64,000 nt of DNA, from contig NZ_BNEA01000001.1 of NCBI RefSeq assembly GCF_016860525.1, positions 124,001-188,000 on the forward strand, read 5' to 3'. Source of the DNA: Streptomyces rubradiris (lineage in GTDB: Bacteria > Actinomycetota > Actinomycetes > Streptomycetales > Streptomycetaceae). The notes below the pieces were generated by a model, which was not told the origin of the DNA, ran no database searches, and saw nothing but the letters and a program-made list of their open reading frames with translations. Positions 42,741 through 53,912 of this stretch are shown here, in pieces. The translations under genes were made by a program, and so were the position numbers. Positions within the stretch are counted from its first letter, which is position 1, and every line of letters starts with the position of its first letter.

Positions 42741-43496
42741 ATGACCGACGTCCAGCGTGACGATGTCGACATCCCGACCGAGGACGGCGTCGCCGACGCC
42801 TGCCTCGTCCGCCCCGCCGACGGCCGCCCCCGTCCGGGCGTGCTGTTCTACCAGGACGCCTACGGCCCGCGACCGCACCTGAAGTCGATGGCCGACCGGC
42901 TGGCCGCGGCCGGCTACACCGTGCTGCTGCCGAACGTGTTCTACCGGCTCGGCCGGGCGCCGGTCGTGGACCTGCCGGAGTTCATCGACCCGGCCGCCGA
43001 CCCGACCATCTGGGAGCGGCTCGGCCCGATGCTGGCCGGCCTGACGTCGGACCTGGTCAAGCGGGACGCGGGCGCCTATCTGCGCTGGCTGGCCGACAGC
43101 CCGCTGGTGGCGGACGGCCCGGTCGCGCTGACCGGCTACTGCATGGGGTCCCGGCTCGCGCTGTGGACGGCGGGCGCCCACCCGGACCGGGTCGCGGCGG
43201 CGGCCGGTTTCCACGGCGGGGGCCTGGCCACCGACGCCCCGGACAGCCCGCACCTGGAGGCCCCGCGGATCACCGCCGAGCTGTACTTCGGGCACGCCGA
43301 CGAGGACGCGTCGCTGCCCCCGGCGCAGATCGCGCGCTTCGAGGAGGCGCTGACCGCCGCCGGCGTGCGCCACACCTGCGAGGTCTACACCGGCGCCCAC
43401 CACGGCTACACCCAGGCGGACACCCCCGCCTACCACCGGGAGGCCGACGAGCGGCACTGGGCGGCCCTGCTCGACCTGCTCAAGCGCACGTTCTGA
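42741..43496 (+). CDS. Dienelactone-hydrolase-family protein
   Basis: A 251-residue alpha/beta hydrolase of the carboxymethylenebutenolidase type. The nucleophile elbow is TGYCMGSRLAL (Cys nucleophile). The catalytic His lies in GAHHGYTQAD and the acid residue around GHADEDASLP. The classical role is opening of dienelactone in the ortho-cleavage of chloroaromatics, but stand-alone members act on varied esters. The ATG at 42741 follows GAGGGAGGG. Confidence 0.9.
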   Translation: MTDVQRDDVDIPTEDGVADACLVRPADGRPRPGVLFYQDAYGPRPHLKSMADRLAAAGYTVLLPNVFYRLGRAPVVDLPEFIDPAADPTIWERLGPMLAGLTSDLVKRDAGAYLRWLADSPLVADGPVALTGYCMGSRLALWTAGAHPDRVAAAAGFHGGGLATDAPDSPHLEAPRITAELYFGHADEDASLPPAQIARFEEALTAAGVRHTCEVYTGAHHGYTQADTPAYHREADERHWAALLDLLKRTF

Positions 43497-43579
43497 CGGT
43501 GCGGCCCGGCGCCCTCCGACCGGTGGGCGCCGGGCCGATCCGGTCCCGGTCATTGACATGAACTCGTCGTGGCTGGAAT

Positions 43580-43595
43580 CTGAGAGCGCTCTCAG
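43580..43595. promoter_or_regulatory. LacI-type operator CTGAGAGCGCTCTCAG
   Basis: A perfect 16-bp palindrome 53 bp before the GH64 start. It matches the TGNGAGCGCTCNCA form used by CebR and other LacI-family repressors of polysaccharide genes in Streptomyces. The cognate repressor is not in the window. Confidence 0.8.
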
Positions 43596-43647
43596 AACTG
43601 GTACGGACCATATCCGTACGACCCCGACCCCCACACGGAGGTGGAGA

Positions 43648-44847
43648 GTGCCTCACACGCTCACCCGGGGCGCGCTGCCCCTGGCCGCCGCGGCGACGCT
43701 GCTCGGCGGACTGCTCGCGCTCGGCTCCCCCGGCCGCGCCGACGCCGCCGTCCCCGACACCATCCCCCTGAAGATCACCAACAACTCGGGCCGTTCCGAA
43801 CCGGTCTACGTCTACGACCTCGGCACCCAACTGTCCTCGGGACGGCAGGGCTGGGCCGACGCGGACGGCGTCTTCCACGCCTGGCCGGCCGGCGGCAACC
43901 CGCCCACCCCCGCGCCGGACGCGGCGATACCCGGCCCGGCCGCCGGCCAGTCCAAAACCATCCGCATCCCGAAGTTCTCCGGCCGGATCTACTTCTCCTA
44001 CGGCCGCAAACTGGACTTCCGGCTGACCACCGGCGGACTGGTCCAGCCGGCCGTGCAGAACCCGTCCGATCCCAACCGCGACATCCTCTTCAACTGGTCG
44101 GAGTACACCCTCAACGACGCCGGGCTGTGGCTCAACAGCACCCAGGTGGACATGTTCTCGGCGCCGTACGCCGTCGGGGTGCAGCGCGCCGACGGCGGGG
44201 TGACCACCACCGGGCACCTCAAGTCCGGTGGCTACAGTGGCTTCTTCGCCGCGCTGCGCGCCCAGCCGGGCGGCTGGGGGAACCTCGTCCAGACCCGTTC
44301 CGACGGCACGGTGCTGCGCGCACTGTCCCCGCTGTACGGCGTGGAGACCGGGGCGCTGCCGGCGAACGTGATGGACGACTACGTGAACCGGGTCTGGCAG
44401 AAGTACTCGACGTCGACGCTGACCGTCACACCGTTCGCGGACCAGCCGAACACCAAGTACTACGGCCGGGTCTCGGGCAACGTCATGAACTTCACCAACT
44501 CCGCCGGCACGGTCGTCACCAGTTTCCAGAAGCCCGACGCGTCCAGCGTCTTCGGCTGCCACAAGCTGCTGGACGCGCCCAACGACACCGTGCGCGGGCC
44601 CATATCCCGTACGCTGTGCGCCGGTTTCAACCGGTCCACCCTGCTGGTCAACCCCAGTCAGCCGGATGCCACGCCGGACGGCTTCTACCGGGACGCGGTG
44701 ACCAACCAGTACGCGCGCGCGGTGCACGCGCAGATGGCCGACGGCAAGGCCTACGCGTTCGCCTTCGACGACGTCGGCCACCAGGAGTCGCTGGTGCACG
44801 ACGGCAGCCCGCAGCAGGCGTATCTCACGCTGGACCCGCTCACCTGA
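43648..44847 (+). CDS. Secreted GH64 beta-1,3-glucanase
   Basis: A 399-residue extracellular enzyme releasing oligosaccharides (typically pentaose) from beta-1,3-glucans such as laminarin and fungal walls. After the signal peptide (cleaved near RADAA) the GH64 domain begins PLKITNNSGRSEPVYVYDLG, continues GRIYFSYGRKLDF and ILFNWSEYTLNDAG and ends QQAYLTLDPL. There is no carbohydrate-binding module. GTG 43648 follows GGAGG. The LacI-type operator upstream suggests induction by glucan breakdown products. Confidence 0.92.
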   Translation: MPHTLTRGALPLAAAATLLGGLLALGSPGRADAAVPDTIPLKITNNSGRSEPVYVYDLGTQLSSGRQGWADADGVFHAWPAGGNPPTPAPDAAIPGPAAGQSKTIRIPKFSGRIYFSYGRKLDFRLTTGGLVQPAVQNPSDPNRDILFNWSEYTLNDAGLWLNSTQVDMFSAPYAVGVQRADGGVTTTGHLKSGGYSGFFAALRAQPGGWGNLVQTRSDGTVLRALSPLYGVETGALPANVMDDYVNRVWQKYSTSTLTVTPFADQPNTKYYGRVSGNVMNFTNSAGTVVTSFQKPDASSVFGCHKLLDAPNDTVRGPISRTLCAGFNRSTLLVNPSQPDATPDGFYRDAVTNQYARAVHAQMADGKAYAFAFDDVGHQESLVHDGSPQQAYLTLDPLT

Positions 44848-44931
44848 CACGGCGCGGTCCCGCACCCGGTGCGCCGGGTGCGGGACCGCGAGCGGTGTCG
44901 TGTGATCAGCCGGTCGAACATGCCTCCGCCG

Positions 44932-47156
<2,225 letters not shown>

Positions 47157-47178
47157 GGGACTCCTCGGCCATACCGGC

Positions 47179-47194
47179 GAGACACATGTGTCTC
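47179..47194. promoter_or_regulatory. Palindrome GAGACACATGTGTCTC
   Basis: A perfect 16-bp inverted repeat 23 bp before the IclR gene start, with a further ATGTGT half-site at about 47209. It is a likely IclR binding site for autoregulation and control of the divergent catabolic genes. Confidence 0.7.
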
Positions 47195-47412
47195 GTACGT
47201 CGGAGCCCCATGTGTAACCCAAGTCACGCGGTAAGCGCCAGTCTTGTACGTTGCGGCCGGCCGGTGGGCTGTGTTCCGCCGCCGGTGTCCCGTTCAGCGG
47301 GAGCCTCTCTGGTGAGCCGCGAAGCGCCGCCCGAGACTCTGGCGCACCGGCATCCGAGCCGGCGCCGCGGCTGACGGCCGGCCGACGGCGCGGAGTCAGG
47401 AGAGGACGTCCC

Positions 47413-48243
47413 ATGAGTGCCCCCGGCGCCACGGAGCACGCGGTCGGAACCATCGAGGCGGGAAGCCCCCGGAGCGTTCCGCGCCCTCTGGTACGACCCC
47501 GAGGGCGCGCCCCCGCCGGAGGCCGTCACGATCCCGCGCATCGAGGGCGCGTTCAGCGACGAGTGGAGCGACCGGACCTGGCACTCGCTGCGCATCGACG
47601 GCTCCCACTGCCGCGAGATCGTCGACATGGCGCACTTCTTCTATGTGCACAGCACCACTCGGTGCCGACCGGTTCACCACCGTCTTCGAGGGCCATGTCG
47701 CCGCGATGTACGTGGAGAGCACCCCGCGCCGGGACTCCGGCATGGAGCTGATCGGCGCCGATCTGAGTCCGCGCCCGGACGCCGCCTGCTACGGCCCCTC
47801 CTACATGATCGACCGCATCTGGCCGCCCCTGCGGCGACGGCACGGAGGCGGAGACCGTCCTCGTCAACTGCCACTACCCGGTCACCGCGGACAGCTTCGT
47901 GCTGATGTACGGCGTCAGGGTCCGCAGGCTCCCGGGGACGACCGCCCGGCAGGCCGCGGACATGGCCGAGCGGACCGCCCGGGGCATGCGGGTGGCCTTC
48001 GACCAGGACCTCGGGATCTGGCGGCACAAGACGCGTGTCGACAGCCCGTCGCCGTCGGACGGCGGCGGGCCCGTCCACCAGCTCCGCCGCTGGTACGAGC
48101 AGGTCCGCGTGGAAGTGGCCGGGGTCCGGCCGGAGACGACGGACCGGTTCGAGTTCGAGGTGGACACCCGGCGCGCCGGTGCGGCGTGGGAGCGGGAGAT
48201 GGCCGCCGGCCTCGCCCGGACCGGCGCGCCCGGCACTCCCTGA
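47413..48243 (+). pseudogene. KshA-like Rieske oxygenase (3-ketosteroid 9-alpha-hydroxylase), degraded
   Basis: KshA with its reductase opens steroid ring B. Three frames carry consecutive pieces of a KshA-type catalytic domain: AFSDEWSDRTWHSLRIDG and VDMAHFFYVHS in the first; FEGHVAAMYVES and CYGPSYMIDRIWPP in the second (from about 47650); VNCHYPVTADSFVLMYGVRV, IWRHKTRVDSPSPSDGGG, QLRRWYEQVRVEV and TDRFEFEVDT in the third (from about 47850). The N-terminal Rieske 2Fe-2S domain is missing altogether between ATG 47413 and the first piece. It cannot be functional. Confidence 0.8.
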
Positions 48244-48297
48244 ACGCCTCCGGCACCGCTCCCCCAAGGCCCCCGACCGCCCTGGAAAGGAACCCGC

Positions 48298-48783
48298 ATG
48301 TCCCCACTGATCGAGGAGTCCGCACTGCGTGACGCGGCGTCGACGTTCGGCACCGGCGTGGCGGTCATCACCGCCCAGGGCCCGGACGGCCCGGCGGGCA
48401 TGGCCGTGCAGTCCTTCGCCTCGCTCTCGCTGGACCCGCCGTACATCACCTTCTCCCCGGCCCGTACCTCCCGCAGCTGGCCGCTGATCCGTGCGGCGGG
48501 CCGGCTGGCGGTGAACGTGCTCGCGGCCGACCAGTGCGAGCTGTCCCGGTGCTTCGCCGCCAGCGGAGGGGACAAGTTCGCGGGGACCGCGTGGCAGCCG
48601 GGCCACAACGGCGCACCGGTCCTGGAGGGTGTCCTCGCCTGCTTCGAGGCGGACATCGAGGACGAACTCCCGGGCGGCGACCACACGATCGTGATCGGCC
48701 GGGTCACCCGGGCCCGGTCCCTGCGCGACGCCGACCCCCTCCTCTACTTCCGCCGGACGTACCGGCGGCTCACCCCCGCCTGA
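48298..48783 (+). CDS. Flavin reductase (HsaB-like, two-component monooxygenase partner)
   Basis: A 161-residue FMN-binding split-barrel protein of the HpaC/HsaB type, which supplies reduced flavin to a monooxygenase. Conserved stretches are ASTFGTGVAVITAQGPDGPAG (21 as written in the family, split here), SLSLDPPYITFSPARTSRSW and LAVNVLAADQCELSRCFA. It lies between a KshA remnant and an intact LLM monooxygenase and probably serves the latter. The ATG at 48298 follows GAAAGGAAC. Confidence 0.88.
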   Translation: MSPLIEESALRDAASTFGTGVAVITAQGPDGPAGMAVQSFASLSLDPPYITFSPARTSRSWPLIRAAGRLAVNVLAADQCELSRCFAASGGDKFAGTAWQPGHNGAPVLEGVLACFEADIEDELPGGDHTIVIGRVTRARSLRDADPLLYFRRTYRRLTPA

Positions 48784-48830
48784 ACAGCCCCGGCCCGCCC
48801 CGCCCACCTCGCGAAGAAGGAAGCAGGAAC

Positions 48831-49955
48831 GTGAAGTTCTCCATGATCTTCGAGGCCCAGATGGCCGATCCCACCCCGGAACACGAGCGCCAGGTCCTCC
48901 ACGACTGCGTGGAACAGGCCGTGTTCGCCGAAGAGATGGGCTTCGACCGGATCTGGGCCGTCGAGCACCACGCGCTGAAGTGGTACGCGCACATGAGCGC
49001 CTCCGAGATCTTCCTCACCTGGGTCGCCGCCCGCACCTCCAGAATCCGTATCGGCCACGGCGTGGTCACCATGCCCTTCGGCTACCAGCATCCGGTACGG
49101 GTCGCCGAGCGCGCCGCCATGCTCGACGTGCTCTCCGGCGGCCGGGTCGACATCGGCTCCGGGCGCGGCGCCACGCGGCAGGAGATGTCCATGTACGGCG
49201 TCCGTCCGGAGGACACCCGCCCGCAGATGGAGGAGGCCCTGCGCATCTTCGCGAGCGCCTGGCGCGAGGAGCGGTTCGAGTGGCACGGCTCGCTCGACAT
49301 CGGCCCCGGCGCGATCCTGCCCAGACCGGTGCAGGCCCCGCACCCTCCCCTGTTCATGGCCTGCTCCAAGGACGAATCCCTGCGCCTGGCGGCCGAGTAC
49401 GGGATCGGGGCGCTGGTCCTCGGTTTCGCCGGTGCGCACAACATCCGGCACCTGCGCGGGATCTACGACGCCGCCATCGCGGGGCGCTCCGGCGAGCGGC
49501 TGGTCTCCACCGAGATCAACGACCACTTCGCCGCGCTCTGCCCGACGATCGTGCTGGACGACGCCGAGCGGGCCCGCCGGATCGGCATGCGCGGCCAGCG
49601 CTACTTCGCCGAGTCCATCGCCCACTGGTACGGCGACGGCCCCGTGCCCGACCAGCGTACGGAAGCGGGCGATGAGGCCGCCGCCCTGGAGCGGGGCCGC
49701 GAGCGCCTGGTCGCGAAGCTCCACGAGGCGGAGATACCGGTCACGCCCAGCGACACCGGCACCTACAACGCCGACCACGCCTACGGCTCCGCCGAGGACG
49801 CCATTACCTACGTCGAGGAGTTGCGCCGGATCGGCGTGGACGAGGTGATGTGCCTGATCCAGATGGGCACCGTGCCGCAGGAGGCGTGCATGGAGACCAT
49901 CCGCCAGTGGGGCGAGAAGGTCATTCCCCACTTCCGCGCGGCGGGGGGCGAGTGA
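48831..49955 (+). CDS. LLM-class flavin-dependent monooxygenase
   Basis: A 374-residue bacterial-luciferase-like enzyme. Characteristic blocks are MGFDRIWAVEHHALKWY, SRIRIGHGVVTMPFGYQHPV, GGRVDIGSGRGATRQEM and LFMACSKDESLRLAAEYG. GTG 48831 follows AAGGAAGCAGG. It is 47 bp after the flavin reductase gene, a typical two-component oxygenase pair. The substrate may be a product of the pathway to which the KshA- and KstD-like remnants belonged, but this is inference. Confidence 0.9.
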   Translation: MKFSMIFEAQMADPTPEHERQVLHDCVEQAVFAEEMGFDRIWAVEHHALKWYAHMSASEIFLTWVAARTSRIRIGHGVVTMPFGYQHPVRVAERAAMLDVLSGGRVDIGSGRGATRQEMSMYGVRPEDTRPQMEEALRIFASAWREERFEWHGSLDIGPGAILPRPVQAPHPPLFMACSKDESLRLAAEYGIGALVLGFAGAHNIRHLRGIYDAAIAGRSGERLVSTEINDHFAALCPTIVLDDAERARRIGMRGQRYFAESIAHWYGDGPVPDQRTEAGDEAAALERGRERLVAKLHEAEIPVTPSDTGTYNADHAYGSAEDAITYVEELRRIGVDEVMCLIQMGTVPQEACMETIRQWGEKVIPHFRAAGGE

Positions 49956-51177
49956 CCGCCGTGTCGGACAAGCCCTGCTGTTCAACGCGTTCACCATGAA
50001 CTGCGTCTCCTTCATCAACCACGGCCTGTGGCGGCGTCCCGCGACCCGGCAGACCGGCTACACCGGCCTGGACGCCTGGACCGAGCCGGCCCGCATGCTG
50101 GGACGGGGCCGCTTCGACACGCTGTTCTTCGCCGACGTCATCGGTACATACGACGTCTACCGGGGCGGCCTCGACACCGCGGTCCGCGAGGCCACCCAGT
50201 TCCCCGACAACGATCCGTCCGTCCTCGTACCGGCGCTCGCCCACGCCACCGAACACCTGGACTTCGCCTTCACCGGCTCCGTCTCCAGGAGCACCCCTTC
50301 GCCTTCGCCCGGAAGGCGACGACGCTCGACCCCCTCACCAAGGGGCGGATCGCCTGGAACATCGTCCGCGACAAGGAGAACGGCGTCCACGCCGATCCCG
50401 CCCGGGTCCACCCGGTCGACCACACCGGAGCCCGCTACCGCGTCGCCGGGCCGCACCTCTCCGAGCCCTCGCCGCTGCGCACCCCGCTGCTCTTCCAGGC
50501 CGGCTCCTCGGGGCCGGCCGCTCCTTCGCGGCCCGGCACGCCGAGGGCACCTTCATCCTCGCCCCCAACCCGCCGACGGCCCGGACCGACATCGAGGACG
50601 TACGGGCCAGGGCGGTCGCCGCCGGCCGCCGACCGCCGACCGCCGGGCCGACGACATCGCGTTCTTCCAGGGTCTGTCGTTCGTCGTGGGCAGCACGGAG
50701 GAGGAGACCAAGCGCAAGAACGACGAGATCGACGACCACATCAGCGTCGAGGGTCTGATGATCCGCATGAGCGGCAACATCGGGGGGACCTGAGCGCCAT
50801 CGACCCGGAGAAGCCGCTGAACGAGCTGCGCACGGAGGTCGCGCACGGTGCCGTCGGGGCATCGTCGAAGGCGCTCCCGACCAGACGCGGGCGTTCGCCG
50901 GCCTGGCCCGGCTGATCACCACCACACGCGTCGTGGGCACCCCCGAGCAGGTCGCCGACGAGCTGGGCACCTGGGCCGCCGCCGGAGTCGACGGCTTCGA
51001 CATCACCTACGTCATCACCCCCGGCACCTTCGAGGACTTCATCGACCACGCGGTGCCCGTGCGCCAGGAGCGCGGACTCACGCGCCGCGGGTACGGGCCG
51101 GGGACCCTCCGCGAGCAGCTGGGTCGGGGCCCCGGCTCCCTGGGCGTCACCCCGCGGCCTCGTACCGCCGCACAAAA
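49955..51177 (+). pseudogene. NtaA/SnaA/DszA-type FMN monooxygenase, multiply frameshifted
   Basis: Pieces of one protein of about 430 residues follow in order but in changing frames: INHGLWRRPATRQTGYTGLD and RFDTLFFADVIGTYDVYRGG; then EHPFAFARKATTLDPLTKGR; then AEGTFILAPNPP; then FFQGLSFVVGSTEEETKRKN; then DLSAIDPEKPLNELRTE; then VVGTPEQVADELGTWAAAGV and FDITYVITPGTFEDFIDHAV. At least five shifts occur between about 50283 and 50930. The block linking the second and third pieces is short, implying deletion as well. Confidence 0.8.
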
Positions 51178-51180
51178 AAC

Positions 51181-51237
51181 AGAGAGAATTTCTCCGTTTA
51201 GCTCTATGCCTCGGCGAAGAGGAGAGATATTCTCCGT
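51181..51237. promoter_or_regulatory. Direct-repeat operator upstream of the TetR gene
   Basis: AGAGAATTTCTCCGTTT (51181-51197) and AGAGATATTCTCCGTTT (51221-51237) match at 15 of 17 positions, 40 bp apart (about four helical turns). Each contains an inverted GAGAA/TTCTC core. The patch is strikingly AT-rich and lies 47 bp before the TetR start. Confidence 0.75.
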
Positions 51238-51283
51238 TTGTAGGTCGCGGTTCCATGCGCGGGGCCGAGCGGAGAGGGGCAGG

Positions 51284-51997
51284 GTGAGCGTGATGGCGGA
51301 CGATGTCGCCGGTGCGGTGCGGACCCGGGAGGCGAAGCCCGTACGGCGGGCCGATCAGGCCCGCAACAGGGAGCGCATCGTCGCCGCCGCGCGCGAGGTC
51401 TTCGCCGTCCGGGGGACGGGCGCCCCGATGGACCTGATCACCCGCACGGCGGGAGTCGGCAGCGCCACGCTCTACCGCCACTTCCCCGACCGGGACACCC
51501 TGGTGCACGGCGTCTGCCTCGATGTCGCCGACCGGATCTCCGAGCGGGGCCGGGCCGCCCTCGACGAGGAGGCCGACCCCTTCGAGGCGCTGCGCCGCTT
51601 CGCTGTCGGCGCGGTGGAGGAGGGCATCGGCGCACTGTGCCTGATGCTCCCCGACCACCTGTGGGTGGACGACGCCGAACTGCACGCGGCCCGGCGGCGC
51701 GTGGACGCGGTGGCCGAGGAGGCGGTGCGGCGGGCGCAGCGGGCCGGCCGCATGCGGCCCGACGTCGGGGTCGGCGATGTGATGGTGGCCCTCAGTCAGC
51801 TCGCCCGTCCGCTCCCCGAGGGCGTCCGCGCCGGCAACGAGCGCCTCACGGAGCGCCATGTCCGGCTCTTCCTGGCCGGTCTCGAACTCCCGGGCGGCGG
51901 GCTGCCCGACGGTGGCGGGCTGCCGGACGGCGGGCCCGGGTGGCCGAGCGCCGAACTGCCGGGCCGCCCGGCGACCCTGGAGGACCTCCGCCGCTGA
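51284..51997 (+). CDS. TetR-family regulator
   Basis: A 237-residue regulator: helix-turn-helix GAPMDLITRTAGVGSATLYR then HFPDRDTLVHGV, and a C-terminal domain ending in a GGLPDGGGLPDGG repeat. GTG 51284 has GGAGAGG at good spacing; ATG 51293 is an alternative. The direct-repeat operator is immediately upstream, and an MFS exporter gene follows 168 bp downstream on the same strand, a usual repressor-exporter arrangement. Confidence 0.9.
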   Translation: MSVMADDVAGAVRTREAKPVRRADQARNRERIVAAAREVFAVRGTGAPMDLITRTAGVGSATLYRHFPDRDTLVHGVCLDVADRISERGRAALDEEADPFEALRRFAVGAVEEGIGALCLMLPDHLWVDDAELHAARRRVDAVAEEAVRRAQRAGRMRPDVGVGDVMVALSQLARPLPEGVRAGNERLTERHVRLFLAGLELPGGGLPDGGGLPDGGPGWPSAELPGRPATLEDLRR

Positions 51998-52090
51998 AAC
52001 CGGGTCCCCGGAGCGCTGCCTGACGCGGTGCTCCACCGCGAAGTCGTACGCATCCCGCCTCGGGCCGCCGGTCCGGCGGATGCGTCAACC

Positions 52091-52106
52091 TGTCATGCCC
52101 ATGACA
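52091..52106. promoter_or_regulatory. Palindrome TGTCATG-CC-CATGACA
   Basis: A perfect 7-bp inverted repeat 60 bp before the MFS exporter start. It is unlike the AGAGAATTTCTCC element upstream of the TetR gene, so a second regulator or a distinct site may act on the exporter. Confidence 0.6.
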
Positions 52107-52165
52107 TACCTGGTCGACTCCTGGCGTCGACCGTTCCTCTTGTGAAGAGCCGAGGTGGCACAGCC

Positions 52166-53692
52166 ATGTCCGAAACAACGGCATCACCGGTCACACCAAC
52201 CACCCCCGACCCACGGCGCTGGAAGGCCCTCGCCTTCATCGCGATGGCGCAGCTCCTGGTCAACCTGGACACCACCATCGTCAACATCGCCCTACCCTCG
52301 GCCCAGGCCGATCTGGGCATCTCCGACGGCAACCGGCAGTGGATCGTCACCGCCTACGCCCTCACCTTCGGCGGTCTCCTGCTGCTCGGCGGCCGAATCG
52401 CCGACCTGTGGGGCCGCCGCCGCACCTTCCTCACCGGCCTGATCGGCTTCGCCGCCGCCTCCGTCCTCGGCGGCGCCGCCGGCGACCAGATCCTGCTGTT
52501 CGCCGCACGCGCCCTCCAGGGAGCCTTCGGCGCACTGCTCGCACCGGCCGCCCTCTCCCTCCTCGCGGTCCTCTTCACCGACCACCAGGAACGCGGCAAG
52601 GCGTTCGGCCTCTACGCCGCCATCTCCGGCAGCGGCGCCGCCATCGGCCTCCTCCTCGGCGGCGTCCTCACCGAGTACCTCGACTGGCGCTGGACGCTGT
52701 ACGTCCTGGCCCCCGTCGCGCTCCTCGCCGCCGCCGGAGCGGCGGCCGTCATCCGCGAACCGGCCGGCGCCCGCAACCGCTCCCCGCTCGACCTGCCCGG
52801 CGCCGTGCTCTCCACCCTCGGCCTCGCGGGCCTGGTCTACGGCGTCACCCGCGCCGAGTCCCACGGCTGGGACGACGCCACCACCATCGCCCTGCTGGCC
52901 GGCGCAGTGATCGTCCTCGTCCTCTTCGTCGCCCTCCAGGCGAAGGTGAAGGCCCCGCTCCTCCCGCTGCGCGTCGTCACCGACCGCAACCGCGGCGGCG
53001 CCTTCCTCTCCCTGGGCCTGGCCATCATCGGCCTGTTCGGCCTGTTCCTCTTCCTCACCTACTACTTGCAGGTCGTCAAGGGCTACTCGGCCGCCCTGAC
53101 CGGCGTCGCCTTCCTGCCCCTGACGGTGGGCCTGATGGCCGGCTCCACCCAGATCGGTGCCCGCCTGCTGCCCCGCGTACCGCCCCGCCTGATCATGGGC
53201 CCCGGCTTCCTCCTCGCCGCCCTCGGGCTGCTGCTGCTCACCCAGCTCGAAGCGGACAGCGCCTACGCCCTGTTCGTCCTGCCCGGACAGCTCCTGTTCG
53301 GTCTGGGACTCGGTACCGCCATGATCCCCGCCATCTCCCTCGCCACCATCGGCGTACGGCCGGGCGACGCCGGTGTCGCCTCGGCCATGGTGAACACCGC
53401 CCAGCAGATCGGCGGCGCCATCGGCACCGCCCTGCTCAACACCATCGCCGCCGGCGTCACCGCCGCCTACGTCGACGCCCACGCCGGGGAGGAAGCGGCC
53501 CTGTCCGCCGGCATGGTGGACGGCTTCACCACCGCCTTCTGGTGGTCGGTCGGCATCCTGCTCGTCGCGGCCGTCGTGGTCCTCGCCGCGGTCGACGCCC
53601 GCGCACCCGGCGGCCCGGAGGCCGGCCCGCGGGACGCGGAGGCCTCCGCCCCGGCCCCGTCCGGGACGGCGGAACCGGCGCAGCAGGTCTGA
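52166..53692 (+). CDS. MFS multidrug exporter, DHA2 (14-span) family
   Basis: A 508-residue proton-drug antiporter. The start of span 1 (AQLLVNLDTTIVNIALPSAQ), motif A GGRIADLWGRRRTF and motif C-like GSGAAIGLLLGGVLTEYLDW identify the EmrB/QacA group. The C-terminal 30 residues are Ala/Pro-rich and cytoplasmic. The ATG at 52166 follows a GAGGTGG site. Control by the upstream TetR protein is likely. The substrate is unknown. Confidence 0.92.
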   Translation: MSETTASPVTPTTPDPRRWKALAFIAMAQLLVNLDTTIVNIALPSAQADLGISDGNRQWIVTAYALTFGGLLLLGGRIADLWGRRRTFLTGLIGFAAASVLGGAAGDQILLFAARALQGAFGALLAPAALSLLAVLFTDHQERGKAFGLYAAISGSGAAIGLLLGGVLTEYLDWRWTLYVLAPVALLAAAGAAAVIREPAGARNRSPLDLPGAVLSTLGLAGLVYGVTRAESHGWDDATTIALLAGAVIVLVLFVALQAKVKAPLLPLRVVTDRNRGGAFLSLGLAIIGLFGLFLFLTYYLQVVKGYSAALTGVAFLPLTVGLMAGSTQIGARLLPRVPPRLIMGPGFLLAALGLLLLTQLEADSAYALFVLPGQLLFGLGLGTAMIPAISLATIGVRPGDAGVASAMVNTAQQIGGAIGTALLNTIAAGVTAAYVDAHAGEEAALSAGMVDGFTTAFWWSVGILLVAAVVVLAAVDARAPGGPEAGPRDAEASAPAPSGTAEPAQQV

Positions 53693-53912
53693 CGCCCGTA
53701 CCGCTGGAGCTGCCGGCTCCGGGCGGCCGGGGGCCGTGCCGCCGGGGGCGTCGCCTGCCGGTCGGCAACGCCCGTCACCTCCGTCGGCCGCCCCGATGCC
53801 GCAGCGCGCCCCGCCGTTCCGCACCGGCGGGGCGGCGTGGCGCTCAGGCCCCGTACGACGGCCGCGGCGCATCCCACCCACGCCCGCCCGCCCACCGGTT
53901 GGAGTCCCACCC

